A stretch of 64,000 nucleotides of DNA, from assembly GCA_036362985.1 (NCBI GenBank), contig JAYGXS010000001.1, positions 75,994,773 to 76,058,772 on the forward strand. The letters are read 5' to 3'. Shown piece by piece: positions 1-12,285 of this stretch. The first letter of the stretch is position 1. The number at the start of each line of letters is the position of its first letter. Both the position numbers and the translations under genes were made by a program. The stretch is from Ligula intestinalis. Taxonomy: Eukaryota > Platyhelminthes > Cestoda > Diphyllobothriidea > Diphyllobothriidae. Below the pieces are notes generated by a model. That model made no database searches and was not told the origin of the DNA. It saw only the letters and a list, made by a program, of their open reading frames with translations.

Positions 1-3000
1 AAATTGCATGGTCTGTGGCGACCACTGTATGCTGTAGATATAAAACTTTTGGATATCTGTTGCATGCTGTTTGACAGAGTAAAAGGCTGGAATATCTTGG
101 GTATTATATATATGCTTGTTTAAAAGGGTTATTTTCGGAGCGGTAAAATAAATAGCAGCCTTATAAATTTATTGCTAAATTTTATGACGCAAACGAAGCA
201 GAGTTGCAAAAGAAAACTTCATTAACTTAATCCACCTTTCTTTTCCCGTAAGCAATGCGGTATCTTCAACTTACACTTACCGCGGTTTCATGAATGCAAA
301 ACAAGCTTTTCTGTTCTTTGAACAGAAAAAATGTTCCTTTATAGCACGTCACGCACACACAAGAATTTTTCGTCCGCAGAGTTACTAACGTAGAAAATTT
401 TTTGTATATCAAGAAACGTTCGATTTGACCGGTGTTGACCAACTTTTTTCGCAGATATATGGATCTGAGCTTAACTGTTTCCTAGTAAACAGCATTTTAC
501 GCCTCAAATCTATTCAATAGATAAAATAAGCAACTTCAAATGCGTGTCTAACCACCCCCTCAAATGTTGTTCGTCATATTTCAGGGATTAGGCCTTCCCG
601 GTTATAGCTTGTCAAAATACTGCCGTTTTTATGTCTTCTACCTGGAAGGATCAATAAAAGGGGATATATTGTTTCATATTTTCGTCTTTTTCTGAAAATG
701 AAACCTGTCCAAAGCCCATAAGCGAACTCGCAAAACCTTCGAGCATACTTTTTTAAAAAATTCTAATTTTGTTTTCAGTAGGAAATAAAATGGCTTCTTC
801 AGCCACGTGGGCCTTGAATAGGGACTTTTCTCCGATGTTCCATTCCTTTTTTCTTAAGTCCCTGCTCCTGAAAAGGAATTTTTATATTTCACGGCTTTTT
901 TCTGAAGTTATTTCCCAAAAGACATTTTGCTTTTTTCACAGTGCTTCTCGGGTTATTTTTAGTCTTTCCCGTGGTGTTCACTACACTTTACGACTTCTCT
1001 ACAATCCGCCTCAGTTTTAAGCGGCTACTAGTGCCGAGGCAGTTCCTTCTAAATCCACATGTCTCCTCATGCACGCTAATCTTTTCTCCCAGTCTGGCTA
1101 CCAAAATTCCTCCTTGCCGGTACCCTTAAAAGGTAACAAGCCACAGTTAGAGCCCATGTGCTAGACCAGCGTCGGGTAAACCGTGCGTGCTCTGGGAATG
1201 TCATGTGCGCCGTGAATCGACTCCCGATTGTGCGTACGCACATTTCGTCCGCTGCATACCCATGAGTGGGCGTCTGTCTGGACCGGCCGGTCCTAGCAAC
1301 GATCGCCTGGGCAAGCTATTGTCTAAAACCATCGGTGCGGTTTGACAAGGCGTCGGCGTAGCGATTGAAATCACAAGAACAACGTTGCGGCGGTTAATGG
1401 TGCCGTCGATTGTTTGGCGATCTAGAAGTACTGGTCGGGCATTGCCCTAGTTAAGCAACGTTCATACATCATGTAAGCACAGAAAAGGCTATCAAGAAAT
1501 GTACAGTGAACACTAAAATGTACTAACTGTTCTACGTATTTGTGTGTGCCTATATACGGAACGTATTTCTGGACAACAATAGATTATGTAGGTCCACTCA
1601 TTAATCCCAACCTCAAACATGTTTTGCTACAAAAATGGTGATTATAGGGTTTTATGGGTGGGGAATTAGGACACGCGGTGGAATAAACTTTAATAAATTC
1701 TAAATGAAGTTTTATTTTACTGTATTTAAAAGCGTTGTTGATTTATATCTGTACATTTTCCTAATCTGTATTATCGTTCAACGTATTGCCAAAAACCCGA
1801 TCATCAAATTGCAGGTTTGTTAGATTTCCAGAAAAATTAAAACAGTGGTTAGGAGGTCGTCTACTTCAACTTACCTGAGGTCCAACTTAACCTTCTGGCG
1901 TTAGATAAGCATAATCTGCGGCGCGAATCGCCGCACACACCTTCAATTTACATGCGGAACAACTTACTCCGAGCGGCCGACGGATGTAAATTTGACTACA
2001 TTTTTTCACTAAACACTTACTTCGAAAAAAATTCCTTCTCTGCCTATTTTATTTACCACCCCCCAAAACTCTATAACCACCGTTTTTTTCAGGACAAAAT
2101 ACTGGATCTAGGGGCATATGAATGGGCCTACATAAACTACTTTTGCGTAGTTCTTGAAAAGCATTTACATCCTCAGTAACAGGAAATAGCACCGTAAGTT
2201 CATTTGAAAGATACTTCCCGCAGACTTTCAGTCATGCATTTGCCAGAACATCCGGTCTAAATCATCAATCATTCAGTAGTACATATCCCTCAGTTGAACT
2301 TTGACACAATTATAAAAACTGCTATATTTATCGGAAAAACACAATAAATAATCATTTTTACGCATTTTCTATAAAATAAAGCTCTCTATTCCCTATATTT
2401 GGAAGAAGCATGTGTTTGGATTTTGAAAATGTTTAAATTCATGTATGTTTAAAAGAACCGACCACATTTTCACGCACTTAAAGGCGTGTTTCTTAGCATG
2501 CTTCTAACACAAGTAAAATATTGTTGTGCATGCGGATCAAATTGGATGCGCGAAAACATCATCGGATAAAATTAGAAGATGCTTATAATTTGTCTTGTCC
2601 CCTAAATGTTCCAAAATTGAAAAATGTGCTTAATCTTACATATATAGTTGTAAAAATAAAACACGCACGCCCACAATAATGCTTTGATGCAATTTCGTTT
2701 CGAAATGTGGTTTGCTTGTTTGTCAGTCTCAAAAAACCCATAAGAACATGCTCACCGCTTACATACTAATTTTTTTCGGAGTTTAAACTAGGCGGATGGC
2801 CGGAAGTGCAGTCAGTAGAATGGCAGCATACTCCCGCATACAATGCATATTTGACTGATATGTACAATATTCTTACTGCCTTAAGGTCCCAATGACGTGA
2901 TATCCTTTACTTGGAAGCATATACCTTTAAACTACTGTTTCATGCGTTTCAGCGCTTACTGTAATGGCAAAGAACTCCAAGGATCCAGTGGTAACCGGCA

Positions 3001-4050
3001 GTAAATGGTCCAGATGATTGGACGACGTAAGTGCACCAGTAGATGTCAACTCGGCAAGATGAAAAGAGCTGGGTCTGGAGACTAATCAGTGATCTCTAAT
3101 CATTTTTATGTGTGTTACTCGCTTCGGCTGCTGAGCTTTGGTATTATGCAGGTAATCACAATTTTTAGCACAAGTGTTTCAAAGCCTGGAACAATGATGG
3201 GATACTTAACTAGGAAAGCACAACAGACGCAATCTTAATGATTGATCAGGTTGCATCTATTGACTTTGTTTAACTGCATTCGTTAGAATAAATCATAGTT
3301 GTAGCCCTCTTTCCCATTGCAAAACGCACATTTCTTAAATTTATTGGTTGAATTTCGGCCACGGACCTTGTAGAAGTGCCGTCAACTATAAAACTCAAAA
3401 GAGCCTGGAACAGACCTGCTAGGCTGCCGCAAGTTGGCCACCTAAATAATCCAAAAAACTTCCAGTACTAGATATTTGCACTGATTGTCTTTGCAGCTTA
3501 AATCGGAGTTTTGCAAGAAACCAGAAGATCAGGTTTACAGAAAACTCGGTCGCCATGACTGTTGGAAACCCTTATCCTTTGTGTTGGGCAGATTTTCACG
3601 AGATCTATTAGACTAGGGTTGTCGGCCTAGATGCCATGATTTTAGAATTCGCCTTTTCTAGACGAGTGCTGAACATAATTTTTATATCCGTGCTGATTCC
3701 ATTGTAGGACTTTATTCGAGTATCCTGCTCTGTCGTAGATCTCTGGTCTAGGGTCTTTACATATACTTAAAAGCGGCGAGGAATCAGCCAACATTATCAA
3801 CAGAGGCAGCAAGGGACTAAACGCCCCTTTTTAACCTCTTCCCTATCCGGCAATATGCCTGTACTCGTGAAAACCACATCTACCTATACATAAATATGAT
3901 CGATTGTGGTCAGCAGTGCAAGGGCCTATTTATACTGATAGAAGATTTAGTTTTATGATAACTTGGACCAGATTCAAATTTCCGGTTTCACAGGCCGGGA
4001 TGGACAACAGAGGATGGTATATAACATAAAACGCAAACTTCAGTCTCAGT
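1..4050. other. AT-rich intergenic or intronic DNA, no gene seen
   Basis: The stretch is AT-rich, and its open frames are short and do not resemble any protein family I know. A patch at about 1140-1450 is clearly richer in G+C and CpG than its flanks and may be a decayed repeat or a small regulatory island, but nothing in it could be named. A pyrimidine-rich tract ending in CAG lies just before about 772 and looks like a splice acceptor. The frame after it has no recognisable domain, so no exon is called. Confidence 0.55.
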
Positions 4051-4059
4051 TATGCTTGC

Positions 4060-4650
4060 CCGTAATGACTATAAGTTATTGGCTCTAGCCTACAAGGCAA
4101 AGGATGTAGGCACTTGAGCAAGTACTTTGTATTCATCAGCCGCCGCCACTACCGCCAGCTGACTAATTGCTGTTGGTGGAGACGCCTGTGAGTGTGCAGT
4201 TGGTAGCGCCCTCGCGCGCTTGAGTGCAGGAGGCATGAGCGAAAACCTATCGAGGACTTGCTGATGTCCTTTGGGCCAACTGACGGTGCATGCGCGTCGC
4301 GACACCGAAGCCTGTTGTCAAGAGGCTTAAAACGAGGCCGGCCAGAGGGAGAGAGAGACAGAGTACTTAGTGCTTACGTATGGGCGTCTGGGGAACAAAG
4401 CGCCATAAACAACCCTGTCTTCCGCCCTCCCCCATGCGCGCTGACCCCCGTCAGCACAGCCCTCCGGACAAAGATCCGAACGTGCGTGCGTCTAGTCGTA
4501 CAGTTTTTGGGTACACGAGACGGTACCAGCGCCGACATATGTCCTTCTCTTTCTCGCGTGGTGGATGAGTGTGTATGTAAACCAACCCACCTGTCTCGCC
4601 TTCAACCGCCTAATGGTCGCTTTCGGACCAGGTGTCTCTGATTGTGGTAG
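4060..4650. other. GC-richer island with GA-rich run
   Basis: Base composition rises sharply here compared with both flanks, with CpG-containing stretches, a short GAGAGA run near 4345-4360 and CGTG-type alternations near 4480-4500. Frames stay open on both strands because GC-rich DNA has few stops. None resembles a known protein, and the two strands compete with each other. It could be a promoter-like island or a GC-rich repeat; the sequence alone does not decide. Confidence 0.4.
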
Positions 4651-6330
4651 AGTAGGAATACATAGGAGCATTCTGAGTACTTCTAACAGTCGAGGGAATT
4701 GCAGCGGGGAACACAGATAAACAGGCCGGAAGTACGAGACTACGCGGTGACAAGGTGATCAGGTTCCATGTAGATCTTTGACAAAACTGTAAAAAACACT
4801 TTATCAAGCGGTTGAATTGAAGCATTGGTTATATTTTTGCATCAATGTATTTTTACTTCCTTTTTGGCCAGGTCACTGAGAAATAACATTGGAAACAAAG
4901 ATAGACAAGTAAAAAGTAAATTTGTGAATTTTTAGAGTCTTTGAGAAAGGCCCATGTGAGCAAATTAATTAGGATAACCTAATCTTTCTAGAGATTTGAC
5001 TGACCTGCCACCGGGTCCAACAAGGACCTCCCTATTCCACTATTGCACTAAATGAGTATTAGGTCATTTGGAAAGGCTCATTGATTACCGATTGACACTG
5101 CAGTACCAGGTAATAGGGAAGACTGCTCATTAGGCGATCGTGTCCCGTGTCCGTGTTCACAAGCCATCGCGACCTCTCGGACATTTTGGGTTGAATGTGT
5201 AGAACAGTTAGAATCCCAAAGCTACGGTAATATTTTGGCGGTATTTTCCACCTGGATTGATATCCTGATTGAAAATACTCTGGCACAGCTCCAGTCTAAT
5301 GAGACTTTAAAAGTATAACAGGCAAGGTGTTATTTCTAGAAAGTTAAGCTACTCAATTATATTTGTCGCTAAAGTAAGGCGGGAATGCTTCAGTCTAAAT
5401 CTTCGCAAACTGTGTAACTTCGGCTGTAAGTTCTTGAATTACCTCCTGACAACAGAGAGTCACTACTCACACACGCTCTTTGCAGAAGAAAACGCCAATT
5501 GCAATGAGCTTAAACTATTCGCAAACAAAGAAGACATGCACCTTTTATTTGATTTCTCGATGTTAACTGAATGTTATGTGCTTTCATCAAGTGTGACACA
5601 CTCAAAATAAAGGATAACCCCATAAGAATAGTTTATTAGTATCACCATAGCATCATAAAAATTCATAAAGCTGTAAGACGGGAATACTGGTTACGTAGAA
5701 CTTATTTATTTTTTATGTAGGGATAACAAATAAAAACAACTATAGATTCATATATGCAGCAATCGTTCCAACCCTTGAAAAGTAAGGTAAGTAATACTTT
5801 GTACATATAATATGGATAGATTATTAGATATAATAGAAATTTTAGAGTTGAAAACGAGGGTTTTCATTTGTTTTAACGATAAGTTAATGTCCGAATGTAT
5901 ATTCCACTTGATATGCTATTTTTGCATGCAAAAGGATAAGCTATCATTTTATCATTGCTGCTATAAACTATAAATATTGGACTTCGGATTTCTCTGTTGG
6001 TATAAATGTCCTACCTTTACCACTTGCTAAATAGTAAGTTAACATGATAAATTAATATTTCGGTAAATTATAAGTTATGGCGATGGTGGTAGAAAGAATA
6101 AACTCAATGTTGCATTTATCATACAAAATTTCTTTGAACTAGCCCGATTGTGTAAGAACTATAATCGGTACAACCCATTGCTGTACCCTTGGAGTTTGAG
6201 GTAAGGTACAATTGATGGCGTAAAAACGCTCAATTTCCTGTTGACTGAATCGATCAATCTCAAACGATGGGGTGCTTCAGGAGAAGAAGATGCGATCATG
6301 GTCATGCGCATGGCCATGCCTTTCTTATCC
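4651..6330. other. Non-coding stretch
   Basis: Strongly AT-rich DNA, especially 5600-6100, with short low-complexity A/T runs. No coding region, RNA gene or clear repeat could be supported. Confidence 0.5.
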
Positions 6331-6336
6331 TCACCT

Positions 6337-6405
6337 ATGATTAAGGATTACCGAGGGAATCCGAAACGTCAGGCAAATAAAACTCTTGTTCCAGTGATCG
6401 CATTT
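6337..6405 (+). repeat. Dispersed short repeat, copy 1 (plus)
   Basis: This segment holds a core shared with 8553-8636 and, inverted, with 8112-8195: a 'gaatccg' block, then 'aacgtcaggcaaataaa', then a 'tgtycca-gcgatcg' type block in the same order and spacing. The matching parts are diverged, as expected of an old interspersed repeat. It gives no convincing protein. I believe such sequences are very common in tapeworm genomes, which is recollection and not something the window shows. Confidence 0.55.
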
Positions 6406-6410
6406 TCTTC

Positions 6411-7450
6411 TCCTGAACTGCTTACTGTGACTCGAATATTCTCTATGATGGAGTGCTTGTTGCCCTATGAGCATTGCTCTCGATTTTTCATTTGTAGAAA
6501 AATTGGAAAAAAGTCTTATCATAACCGGATTTTTTTATTCAATAATTTATGCGAACTTTCGTGTTGCATCGATTTTTCTCAATATTGGATAAATATTTAG
6601 TGTCTTTATTTAAAAAAAGCGCAATTTATCGGCTGATCTTGAAGATGCACTTCTAAGTCGCCTTCGGGTGCCATCTGCTTATACGAACCACTTACTCCTA
6701 TCCAGCCCAAGCAACTGCTCACAGAAAAAAAGTAAAAGCTTAGCTAGGTCAGTGTTTAGGCCCATGGATCTTGGGGTCCGCCTTATCACTGCTTGATTAA
6801 GGTTAAGTTCTTAGTAAAATCGAAAACGAATTCAAATCCTACATATGCAGTCAATAAGGGATGGGGTTGGTCTAAGAAGGTCTGGAAGCCAGGTTGACTT
6901 AAACTCGACCAAGGTGCAGACCTCCGTATTTTCACAAGCCATTAATCAAATGGCACACACAGAGTCTGTTTTAATTAGTCTATCACCCCGCTCCCTTCTC
7001 ACGCACTTTGTCTGCTCGACGGTGTGTAGGTAAAGTGGCAGGTCATTATACCGAGTGGATGTTCCATGTGTTTGTACCTTGAAGTTCGCCAGCACTGTCT
7101 GTCTTGTACAGACAACTTCTGTCACAGGTTACGGTAGACAGGGCTGTTGGCTAGGGCAAACTGCGGCGTATTTCCCCTCTGTCTCCTTATCTTCCTCTTA
7201 CTACTGTTTTTTACTTCAGACATTCACACACCAACAGAGGTCTCCTCAATACAGACATTTATCATGTACCAAACGTCATATATTAAGTAGCGCTAGGGTG
7301 ATAGGTGAACGGTGTTGAGTAAGCATGGACAAAGACGCCAGGATGTACCCCGGTGAATAGTCATTTTTTACATGCTTCATCCATTTTACCGGTACTTTCG
7401 ACGCGACCAATGAAAAAGTAGCACATTCACGTGACCCAATTGCGAAAAAA
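6411..7450. other. Non-coding stretch
   Basis: No gene supported. Composition becomes more balanced from about 6840 onward. Short open frames at 6845-7318 have no recognisable domains. The right end runs into the tRNA-like element on the minus strand at 7453. Confidence 0.45.
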
Positions 7451-7452
7451 GT

Positions 7453-7537
7453 GGTGGCCCCGATGGGATTCAAACCCACGCCTGCGAGAGGAATGCTTTA
7501 GTACAGCCAACGCTCTAGTCAACTGAGCTACGATGCC
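7453..7537 (-). tRNA. tRNA-like element (Ser-like, probable SINE head or tRNA pseudogene)
   Basis: Read on the minus strand it has a D-arm block (GCTCAGTTGACTAGAGC), a T-arm with a TTTGAAT loop between GTGGG and CCCAT, and acceptor strands GGCATCG and CGGGGCC that pair at six of seven positions, followed by ACC. The box A and box B positions of an internal Pol III promoter are recognisable. An interval of about 30 nt between D-arm and T-arm implies a long variable arm, as in class II tRNAs (Ser, Leu). The anticodon loop region reads GTACTAA, but the lower stem is mismatched, so a working tRNA is unlikely. A run of six T follows almost directly, as in a Pol III terminator. It is a close relative of 8739-8823. 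Confidence 0.6.
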
Positions 7538-7611
7538 CCTACCAGATGTCGGGACTGTAATCACAATTGGATCGGTATGTACTAATCTACATCCCGATCG
7601 ACAACTGGCAG

Positions 7612-7755
7612 AACGTCGGCCCGGTCGCTCAGTGGATAGGACGGTCGTCTCTAGCTCTCTGGTCTCGGGTTCGAAACTTGAGTGCAGCAGCAGTTTCTGT
7701 GGCTATACTGGAGTCGGGTAACTGCAACTGACGACGGATAATGAGCCAGAAATAT
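7612..7755 (+). repeat. tRNA-derived SINE
   Basis: The head carries a box A-like block (TCGCTCAGTGGATAGGA) and a box B-like block (GGTTCGAAAC) spaced as in a tRNA gene. A non-tRNA body follows, with a 'ggagtcgggtaactg...gataatgagccag' tail. A similar tail appears after the tRNA-like head at 33594 and alone at 33345-33425. This head-plus-shared-tail structure is what defines a tRNA-derived SINE family. The tRNA part is too mismatched to name the parent tRNA with confidence. Confidence 0.6.
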
Positions 7756-7759
7756 ACGT

Positions 7760-8110
7760 ATCTCGCAGTCCTAACGTTTGCCGGTAATACATTGGTTACA
7801 CTTGGGTCGATTTATCCGCCCAGTCTACTGCCATGTTTGGAATCCAACAATAGAATTGCAGTTAGCTGACTGCCCAGGGAGGATTTCTTAAGAAGAATCT
7901 ACCAGATGAATACCGGGTAAAATTCATTATGAGGGGGTTGGGGATTGACGGATTTGGATAATTCATTTGACTTGATTTTGAAAAACTCGGCCAAACACCC
8001 CTACTAATTAAGTGTGCCTGATAGTCATCTGGAAGATTCTAGATTGACTGCCCAGGAGATCATGTTAATAAAAGTGGACATGCGAGTCCCAGGAAGTAAT
8101 TGAGAATTAG
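7760..8110. other. Non-coding spacer within the SINE cluster
   Basis: No coding region or RNA gene seen. It separates the SINE at 7612-7755 from the inverted repeat copy at 8112-8195. Confidence 0.4.
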
Positions 8111-8111
8111 A

Positions 8112-8195
8112 AGACGATTCGATCGCCGGACAGTATGTTAATTCGCCTTTCGTTTCGAAATCTGTCGCGGATTCATCATCAGAGACATACTCGTT
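8112..8195 (-). repeat. Dispersed short repeat, copy 2 (minus)
   Basis: The reverse complement of this segment aligns well with 8553-8636 on the plus strand. Both contain a 'gtctctgatgatgaatccg' block, a 'gatttcg-aacg' block and a terminal 'gcgatcga-tcg' block. The two copies therefore form an imperfect inverted pair about 360 bp apart. An open frame crosses it on the minus strand (8025-8252), but its sequence is explained by the repeat. Confidence 0.65.
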
Positions 8196-8552
8196 GCACT
8201 TGTTAATGGATTGGGGGCCCGTGAACCATGACTCAAGTAATTCTCCGTTCACTCGAGTGTCACCTCTTGCGAGAATTTCGGCCTCATCAAATTTTAATTT
8301 GTGGCCGGGTCTCGTCCAATGAGCCGCAACTTGCCCAATCCATATTCGGTGCTGAGACTAAATTTGGCCAAAGCAAATCGCCGCTCGGGGAACACACAGG
8401 ACACCACATCACCTTATGTCGACACCATAAAGCCAGATAGTCATTGGTGACACAACGAATCAGCGCACACTCAAGGAATTTTTCGTTTTTTTCTGTACGT
8501 TTAAATTTTACGGCAGAACCCTGTGCACAAAAAAACTGTTTCTGCTACTTTT

Positions 8553-8636
8553 CTGTGAGTACGTCTCTGATGATGAATCCGTGACGGATTTCGTAACGTC
8601 AGACAAATAAATATATTGTCCCAGCGATCGAGTCGA
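8553..8636 (+). repeat. Dispersed short repeat, copy 3 (plus)
   Basis: Third copy of the family seen at 6337-6405 and, inverted, at 8112-8195. It ends about 100 bp before the tRNA-like element at 8739, so it may be part of a composite or nested SINE arrangement. Confidence 0.65.
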
Positions 8637-8738
8637 CTTATACTTAGGAAGTCCTGTTTGGCCATTGCTTCCATGCGTTTCAGTAGACTGGGCGAGGAAA
8701 TCGATCCAAGTGTGATTAAACGCACGGCTTCTGGCAGT

Positions 8739-8823
8739 GGCTTCGTAGCTCACTTGGCTAGAGCGTTGGCTGTACTAAAGCCGTCCTTTTGCTGGCATGG
8801 GTTCAAATCCCACGGAGGCCACC
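8739..8823 (+). tRNA. tRNA-like element (class II, Ser-like loop GTACTAA)
   Basis: Acceptor strands GGCTTCG and GGAGGCC pair at six of seven positions. The D-stem GCTC/GAGC is perfect. A five-pair anticodon stem TGGCT/AGCCG closes the seven-base loop GTACTAA, which would present anticodon ACT (serine codon AGT) with U33 and a purine at position 37. A long variable arm then leads to the T-arm ATGGG-TTCAAAT-CCCAC, and ACC follows. There is an extra base between D and anticodon stems and one T-stem mismatch. TTTT follows within ten bases. It may be a functional-looking tRNA relic, but the related copy at 7453-7537 suggests an amplified tRNA-derived element. Confidence 0.6.
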
Positions 8824-8829
8824 AAACCT

Positions 8830-11179
8830 TTTCGATGAGATCAAAGGAATTATTCAAATCAGCCGAATCTCCCAACTGATAAATAAGCAGTACTCTGATT
8901 ACTTTGCAATCACGTATCTCTTGCTCGGCGGCAGGGCAACTCAAGAAATCAAAATCCGGCATTGTGTGAAGTTGGAAGAGAATTAATCGCTATGCACTGT
9001 ACAACAGCTTACTTCCGGACTAGTGAAAACATCAAAAGTCAGCAAAGTGAATCGGGTCACCTTCATTAATTGAGCCAACTTTCGTAGACTTGCGGACACT
9101 AATTGGCGATAGGTTCTGAAATGTAGAAGTGGAGATAGCACGTCACTTTTGACATTATCAGAACATTAAAAAGGAGAATTCAAAGAGTCATAATTACACC
9201 CTAAAATCGTCACATTTTGCGCACTGCATCATAGAAACAGGTTGCATTTATGGTAAAAAATGTTAGTTGAGCCAATCATTCTGTTGTTTTCAAAATGAGT
9301 TGTTCCTACCTGGTGGGAAACGCCGGAACGTACCTGTCCAAAAATAACATTGCGGAAAGTTTGACTACGTACCTTTAGTATGAAATTATTTTCAGATAAA
9401 AATAAAACGGTGTTCCCAGCATGAAACAGCAAGCGCCTTCCCAGTTGCCAAGATTCAAAAACAGACATTAGATGACTAAATGCAAAGGACACTGCCTCAT
9501 ATATCAACTTGAGGATACAATACGCGCCGTTTATTTTAAAACATACTGCTTTGAAGTAACTCAGAACGGCAAAAACGGTATAACAAAGTGCTTGAACGAT
9601 GCCGTCATTATTAATTCATGACGTATGGCTGAAGCATTCACATTAACATTGCTATGACACAGAAAAGGTGAAAATTTTCATAAAGCAGGTACGACAGGAA
9701 ATGGGAGTTTATTAATACAGTCTTTTTCGGGTTTATTCTGCCTTCATTCACCAAATCATAATCCTAACCACCATTTGGAACTGCAAACACAAGTATACGC
9801 TAGAGCATGATGCAAATATTCCGTAGACTGGATCTAGTAGGTGGGTAGTAGTAGGGTCATAAACGCTTTATCGAACCGAAGTTCCTCAATGTCTCGCCAA
9901 GGTGGATAAAAAGTCCAAAGCGGCGAGGCACTGACAAACTTCGGTTAGATGAAGTGCTTATGACCTACCTGTTAGATTCAGTATACGGAATGTCTGCACA
10001 GTACTCGAGCGCATCTTTTAGGTTCATGTCCCATTTGGTAGTCAGGGGTTATGATTGGCTGAATGAAGGCAGAATAATCCCAAAACAGGTTGTATCAATC
10101 TACCCGCACATTCTGTTGTTCATCCTGTCTGCAATTACGACTTGGCCGGCTTCGGCTGGTAGTTGGTTGTCTGTTCATGACCTTTGCCATCCATTCGGCG
10201 ATTGTTTGCTTCGGGAATTTAGTATATCGGTGTGCACCCATTCACCTTTGATGCAAAATTTGTTGCCAGGCCGAAGCATTAGCCGAAAGCATTTGAAGAA
10301 TGTGCTGCTGAAAATCGTTTTTTACTTGCGGAAGTTTATTGTTGAAATTATCCTTTTGAAAGAGCATGCAGTGATGGTTGAAAAACTTTGAGACTGGTGA
10401 TTTTGAAATAAAAATAGAGAACGTTCAGAACAGCTAGGAAATTCTAAAGATTAAGAATTTGAAACGTTAAGTAACTACGATCCGTATACAACATTTAACG
10501 AAATGTCAGGAGTATTAAGAGTTGATGGTTTCAGTGTAAGCAAAAGATTACATGCACTGTGAATGATGGACAATCGGGCAATTAGTGTGATGCATGGATT
10601 GTTGAGAAAAGCGTAAAACCACGCACGAAATTTTGATTTTAGTAAATTAATGTTTATGCCTAATGGTGCCAGCTGATGGATAATAACTCTGTTGCGATAA
10701 TCCCAAAAGCCAAAAAACCGACGAAGTCTGGCTAACATTACTATCAATGCTAATACACATTTGTTTTTCAGTGTTTGAGTAGACAGCGTAAGCCGTTATA
10801 CTGACAAGGATACGTTGCTGCATGTATACCATCGGTGGTTTCCGCGAATGAAAATGAGGCAAGGGCAGCTTCATCCTCTCTTAACACAAGTCCGTCCTCG
10901 CCGCTTTTATTTGACCGTTATGAGCTGGCCGTGACTTTTAGCCGCAAAATATCAGACTCTATATAAGCTTATAGTAAATCCCATCCCAATCCCTTTGTGC
11001 CTCCCCACAGGAAGCCAGGGTTATATTATTCCATTAACCAGCTTGAAATTTCGATTTCATTTCAGAAAATCGAATGAGATCGATGGAACCCGATTCTTTT
11101 TGTTTGCTTTTTATCATTCACATTTGAATCCGCCATCCGGGGCACAATGGAGCAATATAAATTTTTTTTATAAGTCCTG
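8830..11179. other. Non-coding stretch between SINE cluster and LINE
   Basis: Open frames of up to 145 codons (9954-10391, plus) show no domain, no catalytic motif and no obvious splice-bounded structure. Composition is ordinary for the window. No gene, RNA or repeat could be supported. Confidence 0.45.
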
Positions 11180-11343
11180 CAGCATGCATAGGTGATAATC
11201 GGGAATCCAATAGCGAACCGGTTGTAATAGGGGACAGCACTGGTTTTCCAGAAAATGCGGGCCCCAGCAGATGCGTTTCTACTCCCGAGAATGGGAATGG
11301 GATAAGACACGGAAATAGGAACTCCCCACCCCCCTCCTGGAAT

Positions 11344-12285
11344 GTGCGAACATTTCTGAAACCTGTTACTCAAAGCCTGACTGCGCACAGTCTCCATGAA
11401 TATCACGTGGATGTTTTTTGCTTGTCAGAAGTCCAACTCTCCGACTCAGGCGCCCGAGAAATTAAAATCCCGGGGATTGATTCTCATTTCACCTTGTATC
11501 ACAGCGGTCCAACTGACTCATCTGGTAGACACGGTGTGGCTATTGCCCTCTCGGAAGAAGCTAACCATGCACTTCTAGCATGGGAACCAGTCAACGACCG
11601 AATGGGCTATGTTTGACTAAAAGGCCATTGAACGAACATCTCGGTCGTATCTATGTATGCACCTACGTCGGCGGCTGAACAGAAAGAGAAAGATAATTTG
11701 TACTCGCAACTGAAGGAGCTATCCGAACGACTCCCTCGCCACGATCTGCTAATTGTTGCCGGGGACTGGAATGGCCGGACTGGGCCCGGTGACCCGACAA
11801 ACAGCCACCTTCTTGGTCGTTTTGGGCTTGGCTCCCGAACGGACAATGGTGACAGGATGCTGCAGTTTGCCAAACAAAACCGGCTGTTAGTTACAAACAC
11901 ATGCTTTCAGCATTTTCACAAACATCTACTGACTTGGAATTCGAACGATCGCCGTACGGCCAGTCAGATCGATTACATTCTAGTTGGTTCACAGTTTCGC
12001 AGCTGGGTCCACGATAGCAGGTCGATGCAAGGTGCCGAAACTGGTAACGTCCACGGGTCTGACAATGCTCTCGTTCGCAAGCACCTGAAAATTCACCTCT
12101 CATCTGTGCCCAAAATACCACGTGCGAGACGTCTTGATGTCGCAAAGCTCCGGCAAACCCACACTAACGAGGCTCTAAGCACAGAAATCCAGTCCCGTCT
12201 TATGACCCAGGCTGACAATGAAGGCAGTAGCAAGTGGCCATCACTAAATACATCGATCCATGGGGCAGCTGAGAAGATTATCTGA
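11344..12285 (+). pseudogene. Retrotransposon endonuclease domain (AP-endonuclease-like), inactivated
   Basis: Visible blocks of the endonuclease/exonuclease/phosphatase fold are a 'VDVFCLSEVQ' strand carrying the first acidic residue, 'VVSMYAPT', the metal-site motif 'IVAGDWNGRTG', 'TDNGDRMLQFAKQNRLLVTN', 'SQIDYILV' and the terminal 'GSDNALVR'. Family members end in SDHALV, so the catalytic histidine is replaced by asparagine here (from memory of the family). Two TGA stops at 11614 and 11629 split the domain, and a third ends it at 12285, all without change of frame. The linker to the reverse transcriptase begins near residue 180 of the second open part. Confidence 0.88.

Noticed and set aside
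772..1020. An exon after a strong polypyrimidine-CAG acceptor
   Set aside because: The frame has no recognisable domain or donor, and acceptor-like signals are common in AT-rich DNA.
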